Origin: RHKX01 sp963839535
GTDB taxonomy: Bacteria; Actinomycetota; Thermoleophilia; Solirubrobacterales; 70-9
DNA length: 64,000 bases
Direction of reading: 5' to 3'
Assembly: GCA_963839535.1 (NCBI GenBank)
Contig: CAWIVF010000005.1
Location: 65,401 to 129,400 of the forward strand
Both the position numbers and the translations under genes were made by a program. The notes beneath the pieces were generated by a model. That model worked only from the letters and a program-made list of their open reading frames with translations, did no database searches and was not told the DNA's origin. Below, in pieces: positions 8,962-18,696 of the stretch (positions are counted from its first letter, which is position 1; each line of letters starts with the position of its first letter).

Positions 8962-10134
8962 CTAGGGAGAGGGCAGATCCGAGATCGGGATCCGGGCGAT
9001 GCTCTCGCCGCTGTGGACGATGCTGTCCTGCTCCTGGATCGGAGATGTCGAGGAACGGATAGTCCTCCCAGCCCTCCGGCAGCGTGGCGGTGATGACGCC
9101 GTCGCCGCTCCTGGCCCGGCCGAGGGATCGCGATTCGATCACGGAGTCGTAGAGCCAGCCGCGGTACTCGCCGTCGGGCTCGGGCAGGCCATTCAGCTGG
9201 ATCTCGAGCTCCGGAGTGGCGCCTCCGCCGGTCATGCTGACCTCGATCCCGCCGCTGCCGAGGTCGGCGCCGGGAACCGGCTCCATCGCAACGGGCTCAC
9301 CCGAGGCTGCGGGCTTCTCCTCGGCGGGCGCCTCCTCGGCGGGCGCCTCCTCCCCGGTCTTCTCGTCGCCCTTGCCCTCCTCGTCGCCCTTGCCCTGCCC
9401 CGAATCCGACCCCTTCTCGGTGTCCGACGGCACCGCGGGCACCGGAGCGGGGTCGCCGCCGGAATCGCCGGAGGAGAGGATGACCACGAGGGCGATGATC
9501 GCTGCGAGCAGCGCCAGCAGGCCGATCGTCGTTCGCGCCGACACCTGGGTCCGCTCACGTCGAGGCTTCGATGCGGCCTTCGGGAACGGGTGCGGGCGAG
9601 GGCAGCGGGCGCGGCTCCTCGTCCGCCGCCGGCGCATCCCCCCGCAGCGGCGGGGGCGGCATCGACACCGGGGTCGTGGGCTCCTCGGCTCGGGACTCCG
9701 GAGCATCGGCGACCTCGGGTCGGCGGCTCATCGGCAGCGGTCGGGCGACTCAGGTTCGGGCTCGGGGTCGGCCTCGGTGGCTCGGGCTCGGGCTCGGCCG
9801 GCTCCTCCGCCGCGGGCTCGGGCTCGCCGGCCCACCCGGCCGGGGACAGGGCCCGCAGGTTCTCCTCCACGGTCTCGACCGCATCCGGCCCGCGGACGGC
9901 GGTGCGCTGGGCGAGCCAGACGAGCGCCCGCTTGCGCTGCCGCTGGATCACCTGCTCGTCGAACCCCGCGACCATCGCGATCGTCTCGTCGGGCAGCCCG
10001 CGGCGGTAGCGAAGCTCGAGAGTCGCCCTGAACGGCGACTCGAGCTCCTGCAGTCCCGCGGCGAGCTCCGCCAGTGGATCCGCATCCCCGGCGTCTAGCC
10101 TTCCGCCCTTGATGGCACGTCTTCTCTCGACCAT
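8962..10134 (-). CDS. Membrane protein with a sigma-region-4-like head and an RskA-like extracytoplasmic tail (frame breaks)
   Basis: Joined over three frames this is about 390 residues. The head contains FRATLELRYRRGLPDETIA, then a helix with QRQRKRALVWLA, resembling the helix-turn-helix of sigma region 4. A long Pro/Glu linker follows, then one membrane helix (TTIGLLALLAAIIALVVILSS), an acidic Gly/Glu stretch, and a C-terminal domain with YRGWLYDSVIESRSLGRA, WEDYPFLDISIQ and HSGESIARIPI, which resembles the extracytoplasmic part of RskA-type anti-sigma factors. Breaks near 9720, 9595 and 9043 are each repaired by removing one base. The start at 10134 overlaps the divergent DUF4397 gene and is uncertain. 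Confidence 0.72.
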
Positions 10135-10904
10135 GTGCGTCGCAGTATTGCTTTTGCTGGTGACGGTTGACTTCGCGGGAGCCGAAGAGGGCTCGTCCGC
10201 GGTCCGCTTCGTGCATGCGGTACCCGGTGTCGGCGACGCGACTCTCGACGTCGGCGGCCGTCGAGATCGGCACCGCCGGCTTCGGGGAGGCGACCGAGCA
10301 GGTGGACGTTCCGGCCGGGGAATCGACCCTCGGCCTGGCGGCTCCGGATGGCGTCGAGCTGTCGGCCGACCAGGAGCTCGAGGCGGGCCGCAGCTACCTC
10401 GTCGTCGCGCTGACGACCGACGGCGGCGGTGAGCTGCGCATCTTCCGCGACCAGGGTGCCACCGCCGGGGTCGCCCGCATGCGGGTCATCCACGCGGCGC
10501 CCGAGCTCGGGGACGCCGACATCGCGATCGACGAGGAGGTGGTCGCGAAGGACGCGGCCTACACGGACGCCACCGACTACCTGCAGCTGGAGCCGGGCGA
10601 CTACCGCGTGGACGTCGAGAGCCCGAAGAACGGGGACGTCGTCCTCTCGGACGACGTATCGCTGACCTCCGGCACCTCGAACACCGCGCTCCTGGTGGGA
10701 AGCCAGGGAGAGCCGGCGCGGATCCTGGTCGTCGAGGACGACGTCGCGACGCCGAACGGGGCGCCTGAGACCGGTCTGGGCGGCCTCGCACCCCGCGAGC
10801 AGGGCCAGGACTGGGTGGCGGCCATCGCGGCTGCCCTCACCGCCGGAGGCTTCGGGCTTCTGCTCGTCCGCCGCCGGACCGCAGCCCGCGCACCGGGTCG
10901 CTGA
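10112..10904 (+). CDS. DUF4397 surface protein with a sortase-type C-terminal signal (one frame break)
   Basis: About 263 residues. A signal peptide (MARLLSTMCVAVLLLLVTVD) is followed by two related beta-rich units beginning VRFVHAVPG and MRVIHAAPE, the hallmark of DUF4397. The C-terminus carries GAPETGLGG, a spacer, a hydrophobic helix and the basic end RRRTAARAPGR: an LPXTG-like cell-wall sorting signal. The frame breaks near 10258 in GGCCGTCGAG; removing one base restores DVGGVEIGTAGF. The sortase gene follows two bases after the stop, so substrate and enzyme are encoded together. ATG 10112 is preferred over ATG 10133 because it gives a basic N-terminus. Confidence 0.85.
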
Positions 10905-10906
10905 CG

Positions 10907-11614
10907 GTGCGGGCGCCGGCGCTGAGCCTGGCGCTCGGCTTCTTCATCCCGGCGCTGCTCGCCGGGGCCGCGGTGCTGCAGCTGACAGACAACTCTGGGT
11001 CCCCCGTAGGCCCAGCAGCGCTCGGGCTGGCGTCGTCTCGCATCTCCGCCGTCCCCGAGGTCGGGGACGGAGCCGCCGAGGGCGAGACGAGCGAGCTGCG
11101 GCGGATCGTCACCGGTGGGGGCGTCACGGCCGGCCCACCGACCGAGCCGGGCCTCGAGCCGGTCGAGCCGCGGCCCGCCGAGCCGGCGCGGGTGATCATC
11201 CCGGACGTGGGCGTCGACGCCTCGGTCGTCCCCGTCGGCGCAACCGAGGACGGGATCGAGGTTCCGCCGGTGTTCGAGGCCGGCTGGTACGCCGAGGGGC
11301 CGCGGCCGAGCGAGCCGGGGCGCGCGATCGTGCTCGGTCACCTCGACAGCCTCACCGGCCCGGCCGCCTTCACCCAGGTGCCCCAGGCCCGGCCCGGGTC
11401 CGAGGTGACCGTCGTCGATCAGGCCGGGGTCTCCCACCCGTTCCGCGTGCTGCGGACGCTCGAGGTCGCGAAGTCGAGCTTCCCCGCGGACGAGATCTAC
11501 GGCGCGACGCGGCGCCCGAGCCTCGCCCTGATCACCTGCGGCGGCGAGTTCGACCCGGCGACCGGCTACGAGAACAACGTGATCGTCTTCGCGCGGGAGC
11601 TGCGCCGCAGCTGA
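10907..11614 (+). CDS. Class F sortase
   Basis: A 235-residue membrane-anchored transpeptidase that joins sorting-signal proteins to the cell wall. An N-terminal signal anchor (LALGFFIPALLAGAAVLQL) is followed by a linker and the sortase beta-barrel: RVIIPDVGVDASVV, the catalytic histidine in IVLGHLDSLTG, the catalytic cysteine in SLALITCGGEF, and the arginine in NNVIVFARELR. Starting at a GTG two bases after the DUF4397 stop, it is clearly in the same transcript, and that protein carries a fitting APETG signal. The gene is intact. Confidence 0.92.
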   Translation: MRAPALSLALGFFIPALLAGAAVLQLTDNSGSPVGPAALGLASSRISAVPEVGDGAAEGETSELRRIVTGGGVTAGPPTEPGLEPVEPRPAEPARVIIPDVGVDASVVPVGATEDGIEVPPVFEAGWYAEGPRPSEPGRAIVLGHLDSLTGPAAFTQVPQARPGSEVTVVDQAGVSHPFRVLRTLEVAKSSFPADEIYGATRRPSLALITCGGEFDPATGYENNVIVFARELRRS

Positions 11615-11655
11615 GGCCCGGGGCCGGTCCCGTGGAACCGGCCTATGGTGGTTGC

Positions 11656-13054
11656 ATGAGCGACCCCGCTCTACCGCCGGGACCGCGCCTGCCGGGGCCG
11701 GCGCAGGCGATTCTCTGGGGCCTTCGATATCCGCAGTTCACGGCGGCCGCGCACCGCCGCTTCGGCTCGACGTTCACGGTCAGGCCGGGGACGATGCCGC
11801 CGCTCGTCCTGACCACGGACGCCGATGCGATCCGCCGGCTGCTGACCGGAGACCCGCTGAAGAAGCACCACGGCAACGAGGCCGTGCGCCCGCTGCTCGA
11901 CGACCGCTCGCTGATGCTGCTCGGTCCCGCCGAGCACCTGCAGCGGAGGAAGCTCCTGCTGCCGGCGTTCCACGGCGAGCGCGTCGGCGGCTACGCCGAG
12001 CTGATGCAGGAGCTGATGGACCGGGAGGTCGAGCGCTGGCGACGCGGCGACGCCTTCGCGGTGCTGCCGGTCGCGCAGAACGTGACGATCGAGGTCATCC
12101 TCGACGCGGTCCTCGGGGTGTCCGACGAGGACATGCGGCGCCGCTTCCGCCGGCTCATCGACAACACCCTCTTCTTCCCGCTCGGCTCCCTGCGGCTCCG
12201 CCTCGGCGAACGGTTGACCCCGCGCGTCCCGCCGCGGCAGCGGCTGCGCGAGATCGCGGCATTCGGCTCCGGGCTGGTGACGCCGGCGGTCTCCACGTAC
12301 TTCCCCGAGCTGAAGACGCGCTCGCGCGCGAACCTGATGACGTTGCCCTGGTGGCGGCACCACGACCGCCTGATGGCGCTGCTGGACGAGCAGATCGCCG
12401 CCACCCGAGCCGACCCGGCGCTGTCAGAGCGCGAGGACATCCTCGCGATGCTCGTGCAGGTGCGCGACGAGCAGGGCAACGCGCTCACCGACGACGACCT
12501 GCGCAACGACCTCCTCACCCTGATCGCCGCCGGCCACGAGACCACGGCGGCGGCGATCGCCTGGGGAGCGGCACTCCTCGCTCAGGACGGCGCCGTGCGC
12601 GACCGCGCGACCACCGCCGCGCGCGGCGGTGACGAGGGCTACATGGGCGCGCTGGCCAAGGAGGTTCTGCGCATCCGCCCGCCGATCCCGGTTGCGGCCG
12701 GCAGGGTCCTGGAGGAGCCGTTCGAGATCGGCCCGCACCTGATTCCGCCGGGGACGACGATCCTGATCGACGCGTGGGGCGTTCACCACGACCCGGAGCG
12801 TCATCCCGACCCGGAGGCGCTTCCGGCCGGAGCGCTTCCTCGACGAGGCCCCCGAGCCCTACAGCTGGCTGCCCTTCGGCGGCGGTGCGCACCGGTGCAT
12901 CGGCGCGGCACTCGCCGAGCTCGAGATCAGGATCGCCCTGACGACGATCCTGAAGAAGGTCTCGATCGCGCCGGCCGGCCCGGAGCTGACACCGCCCGGC
13001 CGTCGTGGGGTCGTGGTCATCCCCCACGCCGGCGGGCGGATCAGGATCGTCTGA
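11656..13054 (+). CDS. Cytochrome P450 (one frame break)
   Basis: A heme monooxygenase of about 466 residues. The N-terminal PPGPRLPGPAQAILWG proline-rich segment, the I-helix oxygen-activation motif AGHETTAAAIAWG, the K-helix KEVLRIRPP (ExxR) and the heme loop FGGGAHRCIGAALAELE are all present. The frame breaks near 12818; removing one base converts the local reading to EAFRPERFLDEAPEPYSWLPFG, the normal run into the heme loop. The start at 11656 (MSDPALPPGP) fits better than the ATG eight codons upstream. No ferredoxin or reductase is adjacent and the substrate is unknown. Confidence 0.93.
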
Positions 13055-13057
13055 CCC

Positions 13058-13441
13058 TCAGCCCGCGTTCAGGTCGGCTGCGTCCTGGATCAGGGCTTCG
13101 AAGGCCGCCTCGTCGATCTCGTCGCCCTCGTGCAGGTCGATGGCTCGCCGCGCGTTGCCGTCGAGGCTGGAGTTGAAGAGGCCGGCGGGGTCCTCGAGCG
13201 AGGCCCCCTTCATGAAAGTGAGCTTGACCTTGTCCTTGTAGGTCTCGCCGGTGCAGATGATCCCGTCGTGGGACCAGACCGGGACGCCGAGCGGATTGGA
13301 GGGCTTGCGCCACTTGATCTCCTCGACCACCTCGGGGTCGGCCCGCTTGATCAGCTCGCGGATCCGGGAGAGCGTCTCACCGCGCCAGTCGGACAGCTCC
13401 GCGATCTTCGCGTCGATCAGCTCGGACGGAGACTCTGCCAT
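13058..13441 (-). CDS. DUF1801 (YdhG-like) protein
   Basis: A small cytosolic protein of 127 residues. The segments RIRELIKRADPEVVEEIKWR and TFMKGASLEDPAGLFNSSLD match the DUF1801/YdhG fold, whose biochemical role is not established. The start at 13441 (MAESPSELIDAKI) is preferred to the ATG ten codons upstream because it fits family length. It is convergent with the P450, with three bases between stops, and divergent from the large secreted protein. The gene is intact. Confidence 0.88.
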   Translation of the reverse strand: MAESPSELIDAKIAELSDWRGETLSRIRELIKRADPEVVEEIKWRKPSNPLGVPVWSHDGIICTGETYKDKVKLTFMKGASLEDPAGLFNSSLDGNARRAIDLHEGDEIDEAAFEALIQDAADLNAG

Positions 13442-13497
13442 GAGGCCGATGATATCCCCGGTAGACGGCATCTCGCCGCGGCGGTACGCTCGACTTC

Positions 13498-15474
13498 ATG
13501 AGAACAAGCAATGAGGTATTTCGCATCCACCTCATGTTGCTTGCGATCTGCCTCACGTCCCTGCTCCTGAGCGCCTCCGCCTCCCCCGCCAGGGCGGCCT
13601 GGACCCCTCCCGTCTCGGTCTCGGTAGCCGGCTCCGCGGCCAGGGCCCCGCAGGTGGCGGTCGACGGAGACGGCAACACCACCGTCGTCTGGGAGAGCGG
13701 CACCGGATCGAGCCGGAGCATTCGCTCGGCCTTCCACCCGACCGGGGGGCCCTGGGATGCCTCGTTCACCCGCATCCCGGCCGGCACGGACTGCTTCGAC
13801 CCGCAACTGGCGGTCAACCCGGCCGGCGCGGCGGTCGTCGTCGCGGAGTGCACCGCCGGAACCGCCAGCGTGCATGCCGCCTATCGCGCCGCGGGAGGCT
13901 CGTGGGCCGGGTCGATAGCCGTACCCGGATCCGGCGGGGGTGTCGATCCCCGAGTCGCCATCGATGACGACGGCCACGCGGTTGTGGTCTGGGAGAGCGG
14001 GAGCACCGTGCAGTCCTCGTATCGTCCTGCGGCCGGTCCCTGGGGAGCTGCCGCCCAGGCGAGCCCAGCCGGCCATGTCGTACGCGATCCGCAGGTTGCG
14101 ATCAGCTCGACCGGCAACGCGCGGGCGGTCTGGCGCCATGAGCTGAATCGAAACATGACCGACCCGGTGGTGACGGTGGAGAGCGTGAACCGGCAGGACG
14201 CCGGGGCGTGGAGTGCAACGCCCGCGGTCCTGACGTCCCCGGCGACGTCCACGATTCCCATTGCAGAGGGCGAACCTCAGATCAGCTGGAACACCGTGGG
14301 CGGTCGGACGGCGGTCTGGGCCAACCGCACTACGCCGGCGCTGGCGATCCTGGAGAACCAGTGGGGCAGCGGTGCTGGGGGCTGGGGTGGCGACTTCGCC
14401 GACCATTCCACCTCCGACGGGGTCAGAAGCGTCGAGGAGCCGCAGGTCGCACTCGATGATGCGGGCCACGCCGTAGCGGTGTGGCGCGGCTACGACAGCG
14501 GAACGGGCAGCTTCCGCACCCAAGCGGCCACAACGGATTTCCTCAGCGACGATTGGTCGGCCCCGATCACTCTCGCCGACGTCGAAACGGGCGCTGCCGA
14601 CCCTGAGGTTGCAGTGAATCCGGCCGGTGACGCGACCGTAGTCTGGCGGACCATCGGCGGGGAGATCTCCGCCGTATCGCACCCGACCGGGGGCCCGTTC
14701 TCGACCGCGACCCCGATCTCGAACGCATCACACACGGGCTTCGGCGACCCGGAGGTGACCGTGAACACGTCCGGCGATGCGATCGCGGCGTGGGCTGCAT
14801 CCGGCACCACCCCCACCCACATCGCCGTCGCGATCGACGACGTCACCCCTCCGGCGCTGTCGGCGATCAGCGTCCCGGCCACGGTGGCGAAAGGGGCCAA
14901 TGCAGCGATGACCGCGGCCGCTACGGACGCGTGGTCGGCAGCGACCCTCGCGTGGGATTTCGGCGACGGGTCGACGGGGGTCGGCGAAGCCGTCGACCAC
15001 GCCTACGCCACCACGGGTGCGAAGACGGTTTCGGTGACGGCGACGGACTCGGCGGGGAACAGCGCCACTCAGACCCGCGAAATCGTCGTGACGAGTCGCC
15101 TCAGCCCGCTCGCCCTCCAAGTCACCGTCCCGAGGCAGTCGTGGCGGAAGATCAAGAAGTCCAAGGGGGTCAGCTTGCGCTGCACCCTCGATGCCGTTGG
15201 CACCTGCAAGGCCAAGGCGACCGTGAGCCGCAGGGCCGCCAAGCGACTCGGGCTGAAGGTCCGCAGGGGGGCAACGACACTTCGCGTCGGCAGCGGCCGC
15301 GTCGCGATCGATCGGGCCGACCGCCCGACGAAGCTGAAGGTGAAGCTGACGCGCAAGGCCCGCGCCGCAATCGGGGAGGCCACGCGAAACGTCCCACTCA
15401 AGCTCGCCGTCACCGGTAGCGCGCCCGACCGAGGGTCCGCATCGCTGACTCGGAAGTTGAAGATCCGGCGGTAG
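13498..15474 (+). CDS. Large secreted repeat protein with a PKD domain
   Basis: A 658-residue extracellular protein. It has a signal peptide (IHLMLLAICLTSLLLSASAS). From about residue 35 to 440 there are repeated units with the pattern PQVAVDGDGNTTVVWESG, then AVVVWES, ARAVWRH, AVAVWRG and ATVVWRT: an Ala/Val-Val-Trp motif about every 45 residues, suggesting a propeller. A PKD domain follows (LAWDFGDGSTG, then VDHAYATTGAKTVSVTATD), and then a basic beta-rich C-terminal domain with two cysteines. No catalytic residues are recognised. It is intact and visibly less GC-rich than its neighbours. Confidence 0.85.
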   Translation: MRTSNEVFRIHLMLLAICLTSLLLSASASPARAAWTPPVSVSVAGSAARAPQVAVDGDGNTTVVWESGTGSSRSIRSAFHPTGGPWDASFTRIPAGTDCFDPQLAVNPAGAAVVVAECTAGTASVHAAYRAAGGSWAGSIAVPGSGGGVDPRVAIDDDGHAVVVWESGSTVQSSYRPAAGPWGAAAQASPAGHVVRDPQVAISSTGNARAVWRHELNRNMTDPVVTVESVNRQDAGAWSATPAVLTSPATSTIPIAEGEPQISWNTVGGRTAVWANRTTPALAILENQWGSGAGGWGGDFADHSTSDGVRSVEEPQVALDDAGHAVAVWRGYDSGTGSFRTQAATTDFLSDDWSAPITLADVETGAADPEVAVNPAGDATVVWRTIGGEISAVSHPTGGPFSTATPISNASHTGFGDPEVTVNTSGDAIAAWAASGTTPTHIAVAIDDVTPPALSAISVPATVAKGANAAMTAAATDAWSAATLAWDFGDGSTGVGEAVDHAYATTGAKTVSVTATDSAGNSATQTREIVVTSRLSPLALQVTVPRQSWRKIKKSKGVSLRCTLDAVGTCKAKATVSRRAAKRLGLKVRRGATTLRVGSGRVAIDRADRPTKLKVKLTRKARAAIGEATRNVPLKLAVTGSAPDRGSASLTRKLKIRR

Positions 15475-15485
15475 CGGCCTTCGGG

Positions 15486-16804
15486 CTACGTGCCCGGCTT
15501 CTTGAACGTCTTCGCCCTGTAGTCGCGGAAGAAGACGGAGACGGTGTGCTCGCTCGACGGCCAGTTCGGCACGTTGATCGTCTCGGTGAACTCGCGGTGA
15601 CCCCTCGACGTCTCCTTGACCGCGATCGTCCCGCTCGCGTCGGCGCTCGAGGGCATGTAGTTGTCGACCCCGGTCAGGAAGCTGATCGAGCTGAAGGGAG
15701 GCAGCGGCTCGCTCAGGTCCGTGGTCTGGTCGGAGCTCATCGTCGAAGTTGAACACCGCCAGGACCCGGCGCGCCCGCGGGGCGATCTCCGGGGTGATCA
15801 CGTTCAACCCGTTGAACTCGAGTCGGTCGGTGGCTCCCGGATAGGGCTGGTCACCCCACCACTCCCGCATCCGCGTGACGGCGATCGAGGTGTGATCGGG
15901 GTCCCTCTCGATGAACGGAGCAAGGAGCGGAGCGTTGAGCACCCGGTAGAAGTAGTCGTCGCGCTCGAAGGGCTCGGGGTAGTTGTGGATCACGGTCTCG
16001 CCGGACCCCTTGACCGCGAACTCGTAGTGCTTGCGGCCGTTGACCTCGAAGGGCCCGAAGGCGCCGTCGGATCCGATCAGCTTCTTGTAGACGGGCTTGC
16101 CGGGCACGCGATGCCCGGTGGCGCCATCGAGCTCATAGACCTTCAGCTGGGCGCCCGCCATGCCCTCGTTGGTCGGGAAGTCGAGGGCGCGACCGGCGAC
16201 CTTCACCTTCTTCGGCGGCTCGGGCACGACGCTCTTGGTCGCCGGCGCCTCTCCCGATCAGGAACTCGTAGACCTCGAGGAAGCTCGCGGCCGAGGTCGT
16301 CACCTCGGTGTGGGCCCGGTTCGGGAAGTAGACGTTCGTCGCGCCGTCGATGGAGCGCGTCTGGTCGCCCTCGCCCCAGATCGCCAGCGTCGGGACGCCG
16401 CCGGGGGGCGACGAGCTCGAGCGGCCGTCGAAGTTCACGTAGCGGCGGACGCTCGCCGCGCGCTCGGGGGTCGCGAGGTAGGAGTGCATGACCGTCGTAC
16501 CGCGCGAGTGGGCGAGGACGTCGACCTGATCCGAGCCCGTCCTCTCCTTGACGTCGGCGATGAAGCCGTCGAGATTGGCGATCGCCGTGTCGTTGGTGCC
16601 CTCGAGGGTGTCGTACTCGTAGGCGAAGATCCGCTTCCGGGGGAAGCCGTTGCTGGCGAAACGCATCGTGTTGGTCTCGAACTGCTGCACGGAGCCGGAC
16701 TGCCCGTGGACGAAGATCATCGGAGTCGGGGCCGGAGCCGCCTGGGCCTCGGCGCTGAGGGCGAGGATCGCGACCGCCGCGATGAGGCTGGATGCCTTAC
16801 GCAT
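15486..16804 (-). CDS. Secreted alpha/beta-hydrolase (lipase/esterase type) with C-terminal beta domains (two frame breaks)
   Basis: About 439 residues. A signal peptide (ASSLIAAVAILALSAEAQA) precedes an alpha/beta-hydrolase domain: PMIFVHGQSGSVQQF forms the oxyanion strand, and VDVLAHSRGTTV carries the nucleophile serine in a variant elbow. The remaining half (KVKVAGRALDFPTNEG to FFRDYRAKTFKKPGT) looks like carbohydrate-binding or Ig-like beta domains. Breaks near 16252 and 15743 are each repaired by removing one base, giving FLIGEAPATKSVVPEPPKK and FNFDMSSDQTTD. The ATG overlaps the last codons of the upstream lactonase-like gene by eight bases, so they form an operon. Confidence 0.85.
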
Positions 16805-18581
16805 CCTTGCTCCGGAGCTGGACTCGTCGATTGGCGGCGTTGGAATTGCCGGCGGCGTCCCGAGCCTTCACACGGATCCTGGCCGTCGCTTTCACCGGTC
16901 CGCGCTCCGCAGCTTCGGCGACGAAGCGGCGCGCCGCGGAGGGCACGCGCAACCGCAGCTTGCCCTTGACGCCGGGCGCCAGATTTCGCTTGGCGGGCTT
17001 CAACTTGAACCGACTGGAAGCCCTCGCCCCGGGGGCCCCGCCGTTCCGGTGCTTGACCACGAGGCTGCCGCGGCCCCTGGCGGTGCACGCCTCATCGCAG
17101 GTGGCGACGACCTTCACACGCCGACCGAGCTCCTGCCTGCGGGGCCCGGAGAGCTTCAGGCTCGGCGGATCGAGGTCGGCTCGAGCCGTGGCAACCGCGC
17201 TCGAGGTGCCGTTGCACGACACGGTCTGGCCGGTTGTGACGATGCTGGTCGAGCAACCTTCGTCATCGACCACGGTCAGCCTCACCGTGTAGTCGCCGGG
17301 CGCGGAGTAGCTGTGCGAGCCGGTCGGTGAGGCGCCGGTTTCCACCGTGCCGTCGCCGTAGTCGAACGTGTAGGTGGCGACCGAGCCGTCGGCGTCCGAC
17401 GAAGCGCCTCCGTCGACTGTGATGCTCCTCCCGCCCCCGCTCGAGCGGCTGACCGAGAGAGCGGCCGTCGGTCCCTGATTCGGGCTCGTGGCGATGCTCT
17501 GGAAGCTCGGGCTGCCGGCACCGGAAGTGAACGGAGAACCGGGGATCAGGCTCAGGGTTCCGTCCCCCGCGACATCGAAGGCGGGGACGTTGCCGGCCGC
17601 CGCATCGATGGTGCCGTAGAGGTGCAGGCCCTCGGAGGTCTGGGCGAGGAACTGGGGATCGGTACCGGCGGGAACCACCGGACCGGAGGCGAGCGCCCCG
17701 CCGGGCCCGATGACCATCGCCGCGATCTGGTCGGTTGCCATGAACCCGGCATACAGCCGGGTGCCGCTAAGGCTTGGCCGCAGCGGCATCGGCTGAGTGC
17801 CGGCGCCCGTTGAGAACGGTGTGCCCGCCACGGGCGTCAGCGCCCCGGTGGCGTCGAAGTTGAAGGCTGCGATCGAGTTCGAGAACCAGTTATTGACGTA
17901 GATGCGGTTCGCGTTCGGCGCGAGCGCCGTATTGACGACGCCGATGCCGCCGGTCGGTGCGGACGCACCTGGCGCCCCGAGCGAACCGTCCTGATTGATC
18001 CTCATCGCCGCAACGTTGGTGGTGCTGTTGCCTGGAACCAGGAGAAAACGACCGTCGGCGCTCACCGACGGCACTCGCAGGCCCTCGACGGTGGGGTTCG
18101 TTGCGAAGGGTGAACCGGGCAGGGCGGTCAGCGACCCGTTCGCGGCGATCTCGTAGCCGGAGATCGAATTGCCGTTCACCACGTAGAGATGCCGGCCATC
18201 AGGCGTAGTGACGAGAGCGATGGGTCCGCTCGCGCCAGTGGGCGTGGGCGGGCCGACCGACTGGAGCCCGCCGCCGGCCAGCACGCGGAACGCGCTGATG
18301 CTGTCCGAGCTCTGGTTCGCGACGTAAAGCTTCGTGCCGTCGGGAGTGAGCGCCACCCCCTCGGGGCTCAGGCCGGCGGGAAAGGGCGAGCCGGCGACCG
18401 GGGTGAGGGTCCCGTCGGAGTTCACGGTGAGGGCGGCGACGCCGCTCGTTCCGGTGGCGTAGATGGTCTTGGCCGAAGCGCTCGCGGCGAAGAGAAGGAC
18501 GATGACCAGACCAGCGAGCAAGCTCACGATCGCTCGTGACCCGCGGCCACCTGCGGACTCTCCAACCGCCATAGGACGCAA
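16797..18581 (-). CDS. Secreted lactonase-like beta-propeller protein with a PKD domain
   Basis: A 594-residue extracellular protein. After a signal peptide (AIVSLLAGLVIVLLFAASASA) come blades with the repeated pattern LTPVAGSPFPAG, VALTPDGTKLYVANQSSDSI and TTPDGRHLYVVNGNS, typical of YVTN/lactonase-type seven-bladed propellers. A PKD domain follows near residues 390-470 (TVDGGASSDADGSVATYTFD and GDYTVRLTVVDDEG). The basic C-terminal domain has a cysteine pair (VVATCDEACTARG) and ends in ARDAAGNSNAANRRVQL. Enzymatic activity is not implied. The gene is intact and lies just upstream of, and overlapping, the lipase gene. Confidence 0.9.
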   Translation of the reverse strand: MRPMAVGESAGGRGSRAIVSLLAGLVIVLLFAASASAKTIYATGTSGVAALTVNSDGTLTPVAGSPFPAGLSPEGVALTPDGTKLYVANQSSDSISAFRVLAGGGLQSVGPPTPTGASGPIALVTTPDGRHLYVVNGNSISGYEIAANGSLTALPGSPFATNPTVEGLRVPSVSADGRFLLVPGNSTTNVAAMRINQDGSLGAPGASAPTGGIGVVNTALAPNANRIYVNNWFSNSIAAFNFDATGALTPVAGTPFSTGAGTQPMPLRPSLSGTRLYAGFMATDQIAAMVIGPGGALASGPVVPAGTDPQFLAQTSEGLHLYGTIDAAAGNVPAFDVAGDGTLSLIPGSPFTSGAGSPSFQSIATSPNQGPTAALSVSRSSGGGRSITVDGGASSDADGSVATYTFDYGDGTVETGASPTGSHSYSAPGDYTVRLTVVDDEGCSTSIVTTGQTVSCNGTSSAVATARADLDPPSLKLSGPRRQELGRRVKVVATCDEACTARGRGSLVVKHRNGGAPGARASSRFKLKPAKRNLAPGVKGKLRLRVPSAARRFVAEAAERGPVKATARIRVKARDAAGNSNAANRRVQLRSKDA

Positions 18582-18696
18582 GACTACGGAACCGTCGTGC
18601 GGACTCTCGACACAGGACCTCAGCCCTGAGCCGGCTCGATGAGGTCACCTCAGATTTGCTCAGCGACTGAGTGAGCCCGCTTCCTTCCCGCGCAGC

